Origin: Prosthecomicrobium sp. N25
GTDB lineage: Bacteria; Pseudomonadota; Alphaproteobacteria; Rhizobiales; Ancalomicrobiaceae
Direction of reading: 5' to 3'
Length of the DNA: 64,000 nucleotides
Assembly (NCBI RefSeq): GCF_037203705.1
Contig: NZ_JBBCAT010000001.1
Location: 655,418-719,417, forward strand
In this document: in pieces, positions 31,133 through 39,257 of the stretch
How positions within the stretch are numbered: position 1 is the first letter of the stretch
Layout: every line of letters begins with the position of its first letter
Notes under the pieces: model-generated
Seen by the model: the letters and a program-made list of their open reading frames with translations, nothing else
The model's database searches: none
Told to the model about the DNA's origin: nothing
Position numbers and translations under genes: made by a program

Positions 31133-31681
31133 TCAAGGTTTGCCCTGTGTCGGCTCGATGACGATCTGCACTCGTCCCTTGCCCGGTGCGCCGCTGTCGA
31201 GGCGGTACTGGCCGCTCTTCAGGTCGATGGTCAGCTTCTCGCCCTTCGCGACGTTCTTGCCCTGCGTCAGTACCACGCCTCCGGTCAGCAGCGCCTGGTC
31301 GGCCCGCATGTCGAACCAGCCGCTGTCGCCCGCCACCGACTGGTCGCCCTGGGAGATCGACACCCGTCCCTCCGCCTCGAAGCGCCGGATCCGCTGGCTG
31401 GTGGTCGGCGACCCCTCGGCCGCCTTGCCTTCGTAGAAGACCCTGAGCCGTGCGGTGCGCAGCACCGTGTCCTTCTGGCGCACCTGAACGTTGCCGGAGA
31501 AGAGCGCGAAGGCCTCCCGGTCCCGGACCTCCAGGCTGTCGGCCTCGATCTGGATCGGGTCGCGCGTGTTGGAGCCGAAGCCCTTGAAGGCATCCGACAT
31601 GGAGGCCTGCGCAGCGGCGTGGCCGGTGGCCGCCAGGCACAGGGCGGCGGCGAGGAGGAGCGGGCGAAACGATGGTGTCAT
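31133..31681 (-). CDS. lptA: Periplasmic LPS bridge protein LptA
   Basis: A 182-residue exported protein with signal peptide (PLLLAAALCLAATGHAAAQA) and an OstA/LptA beta-jellyroll (PIQIEADSLEVRDREAFALFSGNVQVRQKDTVLRTARLRVFY). LptA oligomerises to carry LPS across the periplasm. The ATG at 31681 overlaps the lptC stop by 4 bases. Confidence 0.93.
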   Translation of the reverse strand: MTPSFRPLLLAAALCLAATGHAAAQASMSDAFKGFGSNTRDPIQIEADSLEVRDREAFALFSGNVQVRQKDTVLRTARLRVFYEGKAAEGSPTTSQRIRRFEAEGRVSISQGDQSVAGDSGWFDMRADQALLTGGVVLTQGKNVAKGEKLTIDLKSGQYRLDSGAPGKGRVQIVIEPTQGKP

Positions 31682-32280
31682 GGCGTTTTCGGGGCGCTCC
31701 CGGTCGGCGGATCGGCGGCCGCGGCCGTGTCGGCGCGGCCTTCGAAGGTCATGCGGACGCCGCCGCTGAAGAGATAGCTGCGGCCCTGGTCGGCGACTTC
31801 GAGACGGCCCGCCTCGATGAGGCCCGCCGGGCCCTCGATGCGGATCGCGCTCTCGCTCGCCATGCGACCGCCGCGCAGGTCGAAGTCGGCCGCCGTCGTC
31901 GAGATCCGGTATCCTGTGGAGGTCGTGACCGCCACGCCCTCGTCGAGCCGCAGCCGTTCCGCCGAGCCGTCGTAGAGGCCGCTGCGCGCCTCCACCTTGG
32001 CCCACTGCTTGTCGGCGAGCTCGACGCGTCCGTCGAGCCGCTCCAGGCGGACCTTCTTGGGATCGTCGAGGCTCTGCACGGCCCGCGCCGCCGTCACTTC
32101 GTAGGCCCGCTCGCCCGAACGGCCGGAAAGCCGCGGCTCCACCATGGTCAGGCCGTCCTTCGAGAAGAGCACGGTCGGCAGCTTCAGTCCGGGCACTTGC
32201 GCGCCGAGCCAGGCCCGCCCGGCGAGCGCCCCGGCAGCCAGGACCGCCACGACCGGCAGCGCGACCTTGAGCGAGCGCAC
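31678..32280 (-). CDS. lptC: LPS export protein LptC (start uncertain)
   Basis: LptC is the bitopic inner-membrane partner of LptBFG. The chain has an N-terminal membrane anchor (LKVALPVVAVLAAGALAGRAW) and a periplasmic OstA-like domain, ending next to lptA with a 4-base overlap. The only canonical start in the frame is GTG 32280, with no ribosome binding site, immediately before the anchor. The frame remains open upstream to 32481 and encodes a family-like basic segment (RRAAQASARRHSVVVRSLK) that this start would cut off. A strong GGAGGAGA (32395-32388) lies 5 bases before an in-frame ACG at 32382, so a 234-residue product from a non-canonical ACG start is plausible. Confidence 0.85.
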   Translation of the reverse strand: MRSLKVALPVVAVLAAGALAGRAWLGAQVPGLKLPTVLFSKDGLTMVEPRLSGRSGERAYEVTAARAVQSLDDPKKVRLERLDGRVELADKQWAKVEARSGLYDGSAERLRLDEGVAVTTSTGYRISTTAADFDLRGGRMASESAIRIEGPAGLIEAGRLEVADQGRSYLFSGGVRMTFEGRADTAAAADPPTGSAPKTP

Positions 32281-32481
32281 GACGACGCTGTGCCGCCGCG
32301 CCGAAGCCTGGGCGGCCCGGCGCGTCTCGGCTGCGCTGCGCGGCCGCCGGCCGGCGCTTGTGCTCGTCTCGATCCCGGTCGTCGCCTTCTCCTCCGATCT
32401 CGCCGCCGTTCGGCCTGTCCGCCGGACCCTCCGTGCCGGAGGATCGTGGAGCCAGTGGGGCGGCCGTGCGGGCCGGCCCCG

Positions 32482-33096
32482 TCAGGAATGGTCGAAGATG
32501 TCCGCCTCGTGCCAGCCGATCAGGTCGAGCCGAGCCTTGGTGGGCAGGAAATCGAAGCAGGCCTGGGCGATCTCCGTCCGTCCCTCGCGAGCCAGCAAAG
32601 AATCCAGCCGGTTCTTCAGCTGGTGCAGGTGCAGGACGTCCGACGCCGCATAGGCGAGCTGCGCCTCGGTCAGATCCTCCGCGCCCCAGTCCGAGCTCTG
32701 CTGCTGCTTGGACAGCTCGACCCCGATCAGGTCCCGGGTCAGGTCCTTGAGGCCGTGCCGGTCCGTGTAGGTGCGCACGAGCTTCGAGGCCACCTTCGTG
32801 CAGTAGACCGGCCCTGGCATGAAGCCGAAGGTGTGGTAGAGCACGGCGAGGTCGAAGCGCGCGTAGTGGAAGATCTTCAGGACGGACGCGTCGGCGAGCA
32901 GCGCCTCCAGGTTGGGTGCGCGCGTCTGGCCGAGGCGGATCTTGACCACATCCGCGCTGCCGTCGCCGGGGGAGAGCTGGACCACGCAGAGCCGGTCCCT
33001 GTAGGGGTTGAGCCCCATCGTTTCGGTGTCGATCGCGACGCTGCCGCGATAGAGGGACAGGCTCGGCAGGTCGCCGACGTGGTATCGTATGGTCAT
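32482..33096 (-). CDS. rnd: Ribonuclease D-like 3'-5' exonuclease, short form
   Basis: The 204-residue protein consists of a DEDD exonuclease domain only: ExoI VAIDTETMGLNP, ExoII KIFHYARFDLAVLYHTFG and ExoIII YAASDVLHLHQLKNRL, with no HRDC domains. The short RNase D is the standard rhizobial form, always near lptC. ATG 33096 (MTIRYHVGDLP) is the usual N-terminus; an open frame continues upstream to 33180. Confidence 0.93.
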   Translation of the reverse strand: MTIRYHVGDLPSLSLYRGSVAIDTETMGLNPYRDRLCVVQLSPGDGSADVVKIRLGQTRAPNLEALLADASVLKIFHYARFDLAVLYHTFGFMPGPVYCTKVASKLVRTYTDRHGLKDLTRDLIGVELSKQQQSSDWGAEDLTEAQLAYAASDVLHLHQLKNRLDSLLAREGRTEIAQACFDFLPTKARLDLIGWHEADIFDHS

Positions 33097-33269
33097 GGAT
33101 TGGTCGGCCCGATCCCGAGGTCTCCGGACCGCGCGAGGTCCGGCGGACCGTGAGTAGCACGGCGCGGGCGGGCAGGCCAACCGTCCGGCCCCGAGCGGAA
33201 CCTCGGCAGGTGCCCGGGCGTTCCTAACGGGTTCCGGCCGGGCTAGGCCAAAGATGCGAACGGAGACCG

Positions 33270-33629
33270 ATGTCAGTTCCTTCCCGTGACAAGAGCGTCC
33301 TCGTGCTCGAGGACGAACCGATCGTCGCCATGCTGGTCGAGGACATGCTGAACGAGCTCGGCTACGAGAACGTCCTCTCGGTGGGCGATTCCGCGAGCGC
33401 GCTGGCGACGGCCGCCGACAACGACCTCGCCTTCGCGATCCTCGACGTCAACATCGCCGGGGCGCGCAGCTTCACGGTGGCGGACGAACTCACCCGGCGC
33501 GGCATCCCCTTCGTGTTCGCCACCGGCTACGGCCGCGGCTCCATCGAGGGCGACCACGGCAACGTGCCGACCCTGCAGAAGCCCTTCCTGCTGTCCGACC
33601 TCGAGACCATCATCGGCAAGCTCGCCTGA
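33270..33629 (+). CDS. Stand-alone receiver-domain response regulator
   Basis: A 119-residue CheY-like protein without an output domain. The acidic pair is in VLEDEP, the phospho-Asp in FAILDVNIAG, and the conserved Lys in LQKPFLLSDLE. Such single receivers are common in Rhizobiales and act through protein contacts or as phosphate sinks. No histidine kinase is adjacent and the partner is unknown. Confidence 0.92.
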   Translation: MSVPSRDKSVLVLEDEPIVAMLVEDMLNELGYENVLSVGDSASALATAADNDLAFAILDVNIAGARSFTVADELTRRGIPFVFATGYGRGSIEGDHGNVPTLQKPFLLSDLETIIGKLA

Positions 33630-33756
33630 TGCTGCGCCGGTCGGGCGATCGGCGCGTCCCCCTCCTCGTCCCCGTCCCGTGAACGAACCGCGCCCTCGCG
33701 GCGTTCGGAGGAGGCCGCCCCGATGCGCGGCGCGGCCGGATCCCGAGGAGGACGTC

Positions 33757-33948
33757 ATGTACGCATTCATCGCCGGCGTGGTCTGCGCCGTCGCCCTGGC
33801 GGTCGGCGCCGGCTTCGTGGTCGACGGGACGTGGCAGCGCCGCGTCGACCAGCAGTTCTCGTCCAAGGAGAGCGCCCGCGTGTCCGACGAGGGGCCGGAC
33901 ACCAATCTCGTCGGCCGCGACTGGAAATCCCGCGGCGACCCGCGCTAG
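33757..33948 (+). CDS. Small single-pass membrane protein of unknown function
   Basis: A 63-residue protein with one N-terminal hydrophobic segment (FIAGVVCAVALAVGAGFVV) and a charged tail (WQRRVDQQFSSKESARVSDEG). The start is well supported: GAGGAGG lies 7 bases before the ATG at 33757. I do not recognise a family. It is the kind of small conserved protein common downstream of regulators in this order. Confidence 0.7.
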   Translation: MYAFIAGVVCAVALAVGAGFVVDGTWQRRVDQQFSSKESARVSDEGPDTNLVGRDWKSRGDPR

Positions 33949-34249
33949 AGGCGCCGCCCGGCGAGCGGCGCCGTCGAAGAGCCTGCCCCCTCGCAGTCCC
34001 GGCCATCGCGGCCCGGACCCTGCCGTGGTCCTGGCGCCGGCGCCACCGCGTCGCGATCCGCTCGGAACTGCTTCCGTGTCGTCCTGCAAGGGGTCCGAAC
34101 CTCCGCTCCGCGCGGCCGAAGCAGCGTGATGGTTGCGGAGTACCCTTGTGTACATCCGAAGAGAGCTTCGAACAAAGTTCTACGCTGCAGGGTTAGTCCC
34201 CGGGCTTCGAGGAATCGCGCCCATCAGGTCGGACGGCGAGAGGGGCGAG
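33949..34249. other. Intergenic stretch without a recognisable gene
   Basis: About 300 bases between the small membrane protein and the glycosyltransferase. I see no hairpin with a T tract and no recognisable RNA. The last 120 bases are less GC-rich and probably hold the promoter of the glycosyltransferase-glf pair; the glycosyltransferase frame is open upstream to 34133, but without family-like sequence. Confidence 0.4.
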
Positions 34250-35443
34250 ATGCGCGCGATTGCTTCGTTGGGTGGCATGTCGGGTCGAGACCACCAGGAT
34301 ATTCTGATCTGCTTTTCGCATCTTCGATGGAACTTCGTCTACCAGAGGCCGCAGCACCTGATGACACGGGCCGGTAGCCGCTATGAGGTCGTGTTCATCG
34401 AGGAACCCTTCTACGCGGACGTGCCCGACTCCTTCCTGGAGTCGACTTGCGAGGGCAAGGTCAACGTCCTGGTGCCGATGCTGCCGGAACGCCTCTATGG
34501 CGCCGACCCTGCCCCGACGCTCCGCCATCTGCTCGATGGCTGGCTGGCGCCGCGCCGGGCCGGCCGGACTCTGCTCTACTGGTATTACACCCCGGCGGCG
34601 CTCGCCTTCAGCGACCCGGAGGACGCCGACGCGGTCGTGTACGACAACATGGACGAGCTCAGCCAATTCAAGGGCGCCGACCCCGCACTGGTCGCCCTCG
34701 AGGACGAGCTCATCGCCAAGGCCGACCTCGTCTTCACGGGCGGACAGAGCCTCTACGACGCGAAGCGGCACCGGCACCCCTCGATCCACCTCTTCCCCTC
34801 CAGCATCGACCGGGACCACTTCGGCCGCGCGCTCGCCGGTCCGCCCGAGCCGGCGGACCTCGCCGGCCTTCCCCGGCCGCGCCTCGGCTTTTTCGGCGTC
34901 ATCGACGAGCGGCTCGACCTGGATCTTCTGTCCGGCCTGGCCCTGGCGCGTCCGGACTGGACCTTCGTGATGATCGGCCCGGTCGTGAAGATCTCCGAGG
35001 CCGACCTGCCGGCCGCGCCCAACATCCGCTGGCTCGGCGCCCGGCCCTATGCCGACCTGCCCGCCTACCTGGGCCACATCGACGTCGGCATCATGCCCTT
35101 CGCGCTCAACGCCGCGACCGAGTTCATCAGCCCCACCAAGACCCCGGAGTTCCTGGCTGCCGGCCTTCCGGTCGTCTCCACGCCGATCCGCGACGTGGTC
35201 CGCCCCTATGGCGAGAAGGGGCTGGTCCGCATCGCCGGCGACCTCGCCGCCTTCACGGCCGAATGCGAGACGGCCGCCCGGACGCGGGACCCCGCCTGGC
35301 AGGAGGCCGTCCGGCGCCATCTGGCCGTGATGTCCTGGGACCGCACCTGGCGCGCCATGCAGGCGCTGATCGACGGCCTGCGCCGGACCGAGCCGGCGCG
35401 GGCCGAAGTCCGCCCCGGCCGGACGGGCGCCCACTATGTTTGA
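34250..35443 (+). CDS. Glycosyltransferase, GT-B fold, linked to galactofuranose metabolism
   Basis: A roughly 397-residue GT4/GT1-like enzyme. The N-terminal half has ILICFSHLRWNFVYQRPQHLMTR, typical of TuaH-like transferases; the C-terminal half has the nucleotide-sugar-binding segment FISPTKTPEFLAAGLPVVSTPIRDVV with the conserved Glu. ATG 34250 follows GAGAGGGG; the next ATG (34277) would also be possible. The last 8 bases overlap glf, so the two are coupled and the donor may be UDP-galactofuranose. The acceptor is unknown. Confidence 0.82.
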   Translation: MRAIASLGGMSGRDHQDILICFSHLRWNFVYQRPQHLMTRAGSRYEVVFIEEPFYADVPDSFLESTCEGKVNVLVPMLPERLYGADPAPTLRHLLDGWLAPRRAGRTLLYWYYTPAALAFSDPEDADAVVYDNMDELSQFKGADPALVALEDELIAKADLVFTGGQSLYDAKRHRHPSIHLFPSSIDRDHFGRALAGPPEPADLAGLPRPRLGFFGVIDERLDLDLLSGLALARPDWTFVMIGPVVKISEADLPAAPNIRWLGARPYADLPAYLGHIDVGIMPFALNAATEFISPTKTPEFLAAGLPVVSTPIRDVVRPYGEKGLVRIAGDLAAFTAECETAARTRDPAWQEAVRRHLAVMSWDRTWRAMQALIDGLRRTEPARAEVRPGRTGAHYV

Positions 35444-36593
35444 CTGGCTCGTCGTCGGGGCGGGGTTCGCCGGCAGCGTCCTGGCCGAGCGCCTGGCCCG
35501 CGGACGGGGCGAGCGCGTCCTGGTGGTGGACAAGCGTTCCCATGTCGGCGGCAACGCCTATGACCGCCATGACGAGGCCGGCGTCCTGATCCACCAGTAC
35601 GGCCCGCACATCTTCCACACCAACTCCGAGGCGATCTTCCGGTACCTGTCGAACTTCACTGACTGGCGCCCCTACGAGCACCGCGTTTTGGCCTCCGTCC
35701 GCGGCCGGCAGGTCCCCATCCCGATCAACCTGGACACCATCAACGCGCTCTACGGGCTCCACCTGACGCCGGACGAGCTGGAGGCCTGGTTCGCCGCGCG
35801 CGCCGAGCCTGTCGCCGAGATCCGCACCTCCGAGGACGTGGTCGTCTCCCGCGTCGGCCGCGAACTCTACGAGACCTTCTTCCGCGGCTACACGCGCAAG
35901 CAATGGGGCATCGACCCCGCCGATCTCGACAAGTCCGTGACCTCCCGCGTCCCGGTCCGCACCGATCGGGACCCGCGCTACTTCACGGACAGATTCCAGG
36001 CCATGCCGCTCCACGGCTACACCCGCATGTTCGAGGCGATGCTGTCGCACCCGAACATCCACCTGATGCTGAAGACGAGCTTCGAGCGGGCCGTTTCGGA
36101 GGTGAAGTTCAAGCGCCTGATCTTCACCGGCCCGATCGACGAGTATTTCGGCCACCGCTTCGGCCGGCTGCCCTACCGGTCCCTGGCCTTCGAGCACCTC
36201 ACGCTGGACCGGGAGCGGTACCAGGACGTGGCCGTCGTCAACTATCCCGGTGACGAGCCCTACACCCGCATCACCGAGTACAAGCACCTGACCGGCCAGG
36301 TCCACCCGAAGACCAGCATCACCCGCGAGATCCCGCAGGCCGACGGCGACCCCTACTATCCGGTGCCGCGCGCCGAGAACCAGGAGCTCTACCGCCGCTA
36401 CGAACGGCTCGCCGCCGCCGTCCGCAATGTCTGGTTCGTCGGCCGGCTGGCGACCTATCGCTACTACAACATGGACCAGGTCGTCGGCCAGGCGCTCGCC
36501 ACCTACCGGCGGATCCAGGACACCGTCCCGGCCAAGGGGGCGCCGCGCCAGGCCCCCGCGAAGTCGGACGCGCTCGTGCCGGCGGCCGAGTGA
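35436..36593 (+). CDS. glf: UDP-galactopyranose mutase
   Basis: Glf interconverts UDP-galactopyranose and UDP-galactofuranose using reduced FAD. The 385-residue protein starts with the dinucleotide motif WLVVGAGFAGSVLAERLA and KRSHVGGNAYD, and has YGPHIFHTNS, the FFRGYTRKQWG motif and the C-terminal GRLATYRYYNMDQVVGQALA, all diagnostic. It follows the glycosyltransferase with an 8-base overlap. Galactofuranose is a component of LPS O-chains or exopolysaccharide. Confidence 0.97.
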   Translation: MFDWLVVGAGFAGSVLAERLARGRGERVLVVDKRSHVGGNAYDRHDEAGVLIHQYGPHIFHTNSEAIFRYLSNFTDWRPYEHRVLASVRGRQVPIPINLDTINALYGLHLTPDELEAWFAARAEPVAEIRTSEDVVVSRVGRELYETFFRGYTRKQWGIDPADLDKSVTSRVPVRTDRDPRYFTDRFQAMPLHGYTRMFEAMLSHPNIHLMLKTSFERAVSEVKFKRLIFTGPIDEYFGHRFGRLPYRSLAFEHLTLDRERYQDVAVVNYPGDEPYTRITEYKHLTGQVHPKTSITREIPQADGDPYYPVPRAENQELYRRYERLAAAVRNVWFVGRLATYRYYNMDQVVGQALATYRRIQDTVPAKGAPRQAPAKSDALVPAAE

Positions 36594-36618
36594 TCCCTCG
36601 CCCGCCGGGCGGGGTGCG

Positions 36619-36635
36619 GGACCGGCGGCCGGTCC
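36619..36635. terminator. Hairpin between convergent glf and LysR genes
   Basis: GGACCGG and CCGGTCC form a perfect 7-bp stem with a 3-base loop in the 48-base gap between two convergent stops. There is no T tract, so termination here is only suggested by position. Confidence 0.35.
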
Positions 36636-36641
36636 GGACGC

Positions 36642-37553
36642 TCAGGGGGCGCCCCGGAAGGGCGTCCGGTCGAAGGCCTCCAGCACCTCCGCCACCAGAG
36701 AGTTCGGGAAGCGCCGGGACTGGACGACGGCGAAGAATCGCTCGGTCAGGTCCCGGACCCGGTAGCGCTCGACGAGCAGCCCGGCCTCCAGCTCGTCCCG
36801 GACCACGATGGCGGGGACCAGCGTTAGGGCATCGGTCTCGCGGGCGATCAGCCGGAGCATCGCCATGTCGTCGACCTCGGCGACGATGACCGGACGGATG
36901 CCGGCGAGCTCGAGGATGCGGTCGAAGCCGGCGCGGATCTCGCTCGCCAGGCTCGGCAGCACGACCGGCGTGCCGGCGAGATCCTCGGGGAAGCGGAGCG
37001 GCGCGGCGGACGCGGCCGGCCGCCCCACCAGGCTGACCGCCTGCTCGGCCAGGAGATGGCTGTGCAAGTCCGAATGCGCGTCCCGGCGCACGGCGGCGTT
37101 GGCCAGGACCACGTCGAGCATATGGGCCTCCAGATCGATCAGCAATTCGCGCAGGGATCCGGACCGGAGCACCAGCTCGGTGTCGGCGCGCCCGGCCAGC
37201 GGCCGCAGGAACTGCATCTGGAAGTTCCGCGACAGTGTCGGCAGGGCCCCGACCCTGAGGACGCGGCGGCGTGACGCAGGGCGCCCGCCCAGCGTGTCGA
37301 GCAGTTCCGCCCCCGCCGCGAAGACCGTGTCGGCGTAGTCGAGCGCGATCCGTCCCGCCTCCGTGAGCACGAGGCGCTTGCCTTGCCGCTCGAAGAGCGC
37401 GTGCCCGAGGCTCTCCTCCAGCTTCGCGAGCTGCACGGACAGCGCGGATTGGCTGAGGTTCAGCCGTTCGGCCGCGCGCGTCAGGCCGCCCTCGTGCGCG
37501 ATCGTCCAGAACAGGCGCAGGTGATGGAAATTCAGGTGGCGCATCCGATCCAT
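36642..37553 (-). CDS. LysR-family regulator, NhaR-like, divergent from the DAB operon
   Basis: A 303-residue LysR regulator. The HTH region (LNFHHLRLFWTIAHEGGLTRAAERL, LNLSQSALSVQLAKLEESLG) matches the NhaR subfamily, and the C-terminal effector domain has the usual two-lobed pattern. Divergence from dabB with a 90-base shared promoter region makes it the likely regulator of dabB-dabA-cysD. Starts at 37553 and 37544 are equally possible. The effector could be bicarbonate, Na+, pH or a sulfur metabolite; nothing in the sequence settles it. Confidence 0.9.
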   Translation of the reverse strand: MDRMRHLNFHHLRLFWTIAHEGGLTRAAERLNLSQSALSVQLAKLEESLGHALFERQGKRLVLTEAGRIALDYADTVFAAGAELLDTLGGRPASRRRVLRVGALPTLSRNFQMQFLRPLAGRADTELVLRSGSLRELLIDLEAHMLDVVLANAAVRRDAHSDLHSHLLAEQAVSLVGRPAASAAPLRFPEDLAGTPVVLPSLASEIRAGFDRILELAGIRPVIVAEVDDMAMLRLIARETDALTLVPAIVVRDELEAGLLVERYRVRDLTERFFAVVQSRRFPNSLVAEVLEAFDRTPFRGAP

Positions 37554-37642
37554 ATACCAGAACGAACGTTTCCTTCCAATCTTTGTATTTTATCGATGCG
37601 TGCCCCGCAGCTAGGGTCCCGGCGCTTCACAGGAGGCCCCGC

Positions 37643-39244
37643 ATGACCACCCCGCTCGTCTGGCTCGCCGCCCTCGGTCCCCTTCTCCTCGCCGGCTTCG
37701 GCCTCTGGCCTTCGTCCGCACCGGACCGCGCCACGCGCGACGCCGCACGATGGGCCTTCGCGGCGGCCGCCGCCACGCTCGGGCTCGCGGTCGCGGCTGC
37801 CCTGGCTGTCGCGGTCGTTGGCCCGATCTCGACCGGAACCCTCGGGGCGGGCGGCCTCGGGGTTTCGATCGCCCTCGATGCGGTCAGCGCCACGGTCTTC
37901 CTGCTGATCGCCCTGGTCGGCACCGTGGTGGTCCGCTACACGGCGAACTACCTCGATGGCGACCCCGGCCAGGGCCGCTTCCTGCGGTGGCTCACCCTGA
38001 CGCTGGCCGCCGTCGTCGCCCTGGTCCTGGCCGGCAACCTGGTCCAGCTCATCCTCGCCTGGGTGGCGACCTCGCTCGCCCTAGACCGGCTGCTCCTCTT
38101 CTATCCGGAACGGCCCGCCGCCGTCCTGGCCGCGCGCAAGCACGCCCTGGCGAGCCGGCTCGCCGACCTCTGCCTGCTTGCCGCCGCCGTCCTCCTCTAC
38201 GCCCGCTTCGGCACGCTCGACCTCGCCGCGATCTCGGCGGCGGCGCGCGACATGGCCGGAAGCGGAACCCCGACAAGCATCCACGCCGCGGCCTTCCTCC
38301 TGGTCGCCGCCGCGCTCCTGAAGTCGGCTCAGCTGCCCGTCCACGGCTGGCTGACGCAGGTCATGGAGACGCCGACCCCCGTCTCGGCGCTGCTGCATGC
38401 CGGCGTGATCAATGCGGGAGGCTATCTCCTGCTGCGCTTCGCCGATCTCCTGTCGCTCTCCGGCGCGAGCCTCGCGGCGCTGGCGGCCATCGGCGCCGTC
38501 ACGGCCCTCGCCGCCTCGGTGGTCATGCTGACCCAGACCTCCGTCAAGCTGGCGCTCGCCTGGTCCACCATCGCCCAGATGGGCTTCATGATGCTGCAGA
38601 TCGGGCTCGGTGCCTTCTCGTCGGCGCTGCTCCACCTGGTCGCCCACGCGCTCTACAAGGCCCACGCCTTCCTGTCCTCGGGCAGCGTCATCGACCTCGC
38701 CCGCGCCGCCTGGACCCCCGCCGACGCGCCGCCGGCGCGGCCCGGCCGGGTGGTCATGGCGGCCGGGCTGATGTTGGCGGGCGCGGCCGTGGTCGCCCTG
38801 GCGTCCGGGGCCGGCCGGGAGCCCGGCCTGGCGGCCCTCGGCGCCGTGATGGCGCTCGGCCTCCTGCCGCTGGCGCTCCGCGCCGCGGCCCGCCGCACCC
38901 CCGCGGCCGTGGCGGCCCGGGCGGCGGGTCTCGCGGTCGGCGTGTCGGTCGCCTACTTCGCCCTGCAGGCCGTGGCGGCGCACCTGACCGCCGGCGTCCT
39001 GCCGCCGCTCCAGCCGGCGGACGGCCCCGCCGCCTACCTGCTTCCCGCCCTCGTGGTCGCCGCCTTCGGGGCCGTCGCCGTGCTCCAGGCCCTCGTCCCG
39101 GGCCGCCTGGACGACCCGCGCTGGGTCGCCCTGCACGCCCACGCCCATGCCGGCTTTTACCTCGACACGGTCGCCAACCGGATGGCCATCCGGTTCTGGC
39201 CCGCCCCCGCTCCGCGCCCGCTCGGCGCCGCCCACCAGTCCTGA
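37643..39244 (+). CDS. dabB: DabB: NuoL/MrpA-like membrane subunit of a DAB inorganic-carbon/ion transporter
   Basis: A 533-residue polytopic membrane protein of the proton-translocating antiporter family, shorter than NuoL (about 600) and without its C-terminal lateral helix. Family motifs include the Lys/Glu-containing helix with HGWLTQVMETPTPVSALLHAGVINAGGYLLLR and KLALAWSTIAQMGFMMLQIGLG. In DAB systems this subunit couples cation flow to the DabA carbonic-anhydrase-like subunit. AGGAGG lies 7 bases before ATG 37643. It is first in the dabB-dabA-cysD operon. Confidence 0.9.
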   Translation: MTTPLVWLAALGPLLLAGFGLWPSSAPDRATRDAARWAFAAAAATLGLAVAAALAVAVVGPISTGTLGAGGLGVSIALDAVSATVFLLIALVGTVVVRYTANYLDGDPGQGRFLRWLTLTLAAVVALVLAGNLVQLILAWVATSLALDRLLLFYPERPAAVLAARKHALASRLADLCLLAAAVLLYARFGTLDLAAISAAARDMAGSGTPTSIHAAAFLLVAAALLKSAQLPVHGWLTQVMETPTPVSALLHAGVINAGGYLLLRFADLLSLSGASLAALAAIGAVTALAASVVMLTQTSVKLALAWSTIAQMGFMMLQIGLGAFSSALLHLVAHALYKAHAFLSSGSVIDLARAAWTPADAPPARPGRVVMAAGLMLAGAAVVALASGAGREPGLAALGAVMALGLLPLALRAAARRTPAAVAARAAGLAVGVSVAYFALQAVAAHLTAGVLPPLQPADGPAAYLLPALVVAAFGAVAVLQALVPGRLDDPRWVALHAHAHAGFYLDTVANRMAIRFWPAPAPRPLGAAHQS

Positions 39245-39257
39245 CAGGAGACGTCCC

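Noticed and set aside
31133-33160. A 675-codon frame running through lptA, lptC and RNase D
   Set aside because: Only its last 182 codons (from ATG 31681) encode LptA; the rest is out of frame with the real lptC and rnd genes.
37643-39244. NADH dehydrogenase subunit NuoL
   Set aside because: It is shorter than NuoL, has no other nuo genes nearby and is directly followed by dabA, so DabB is the better call.
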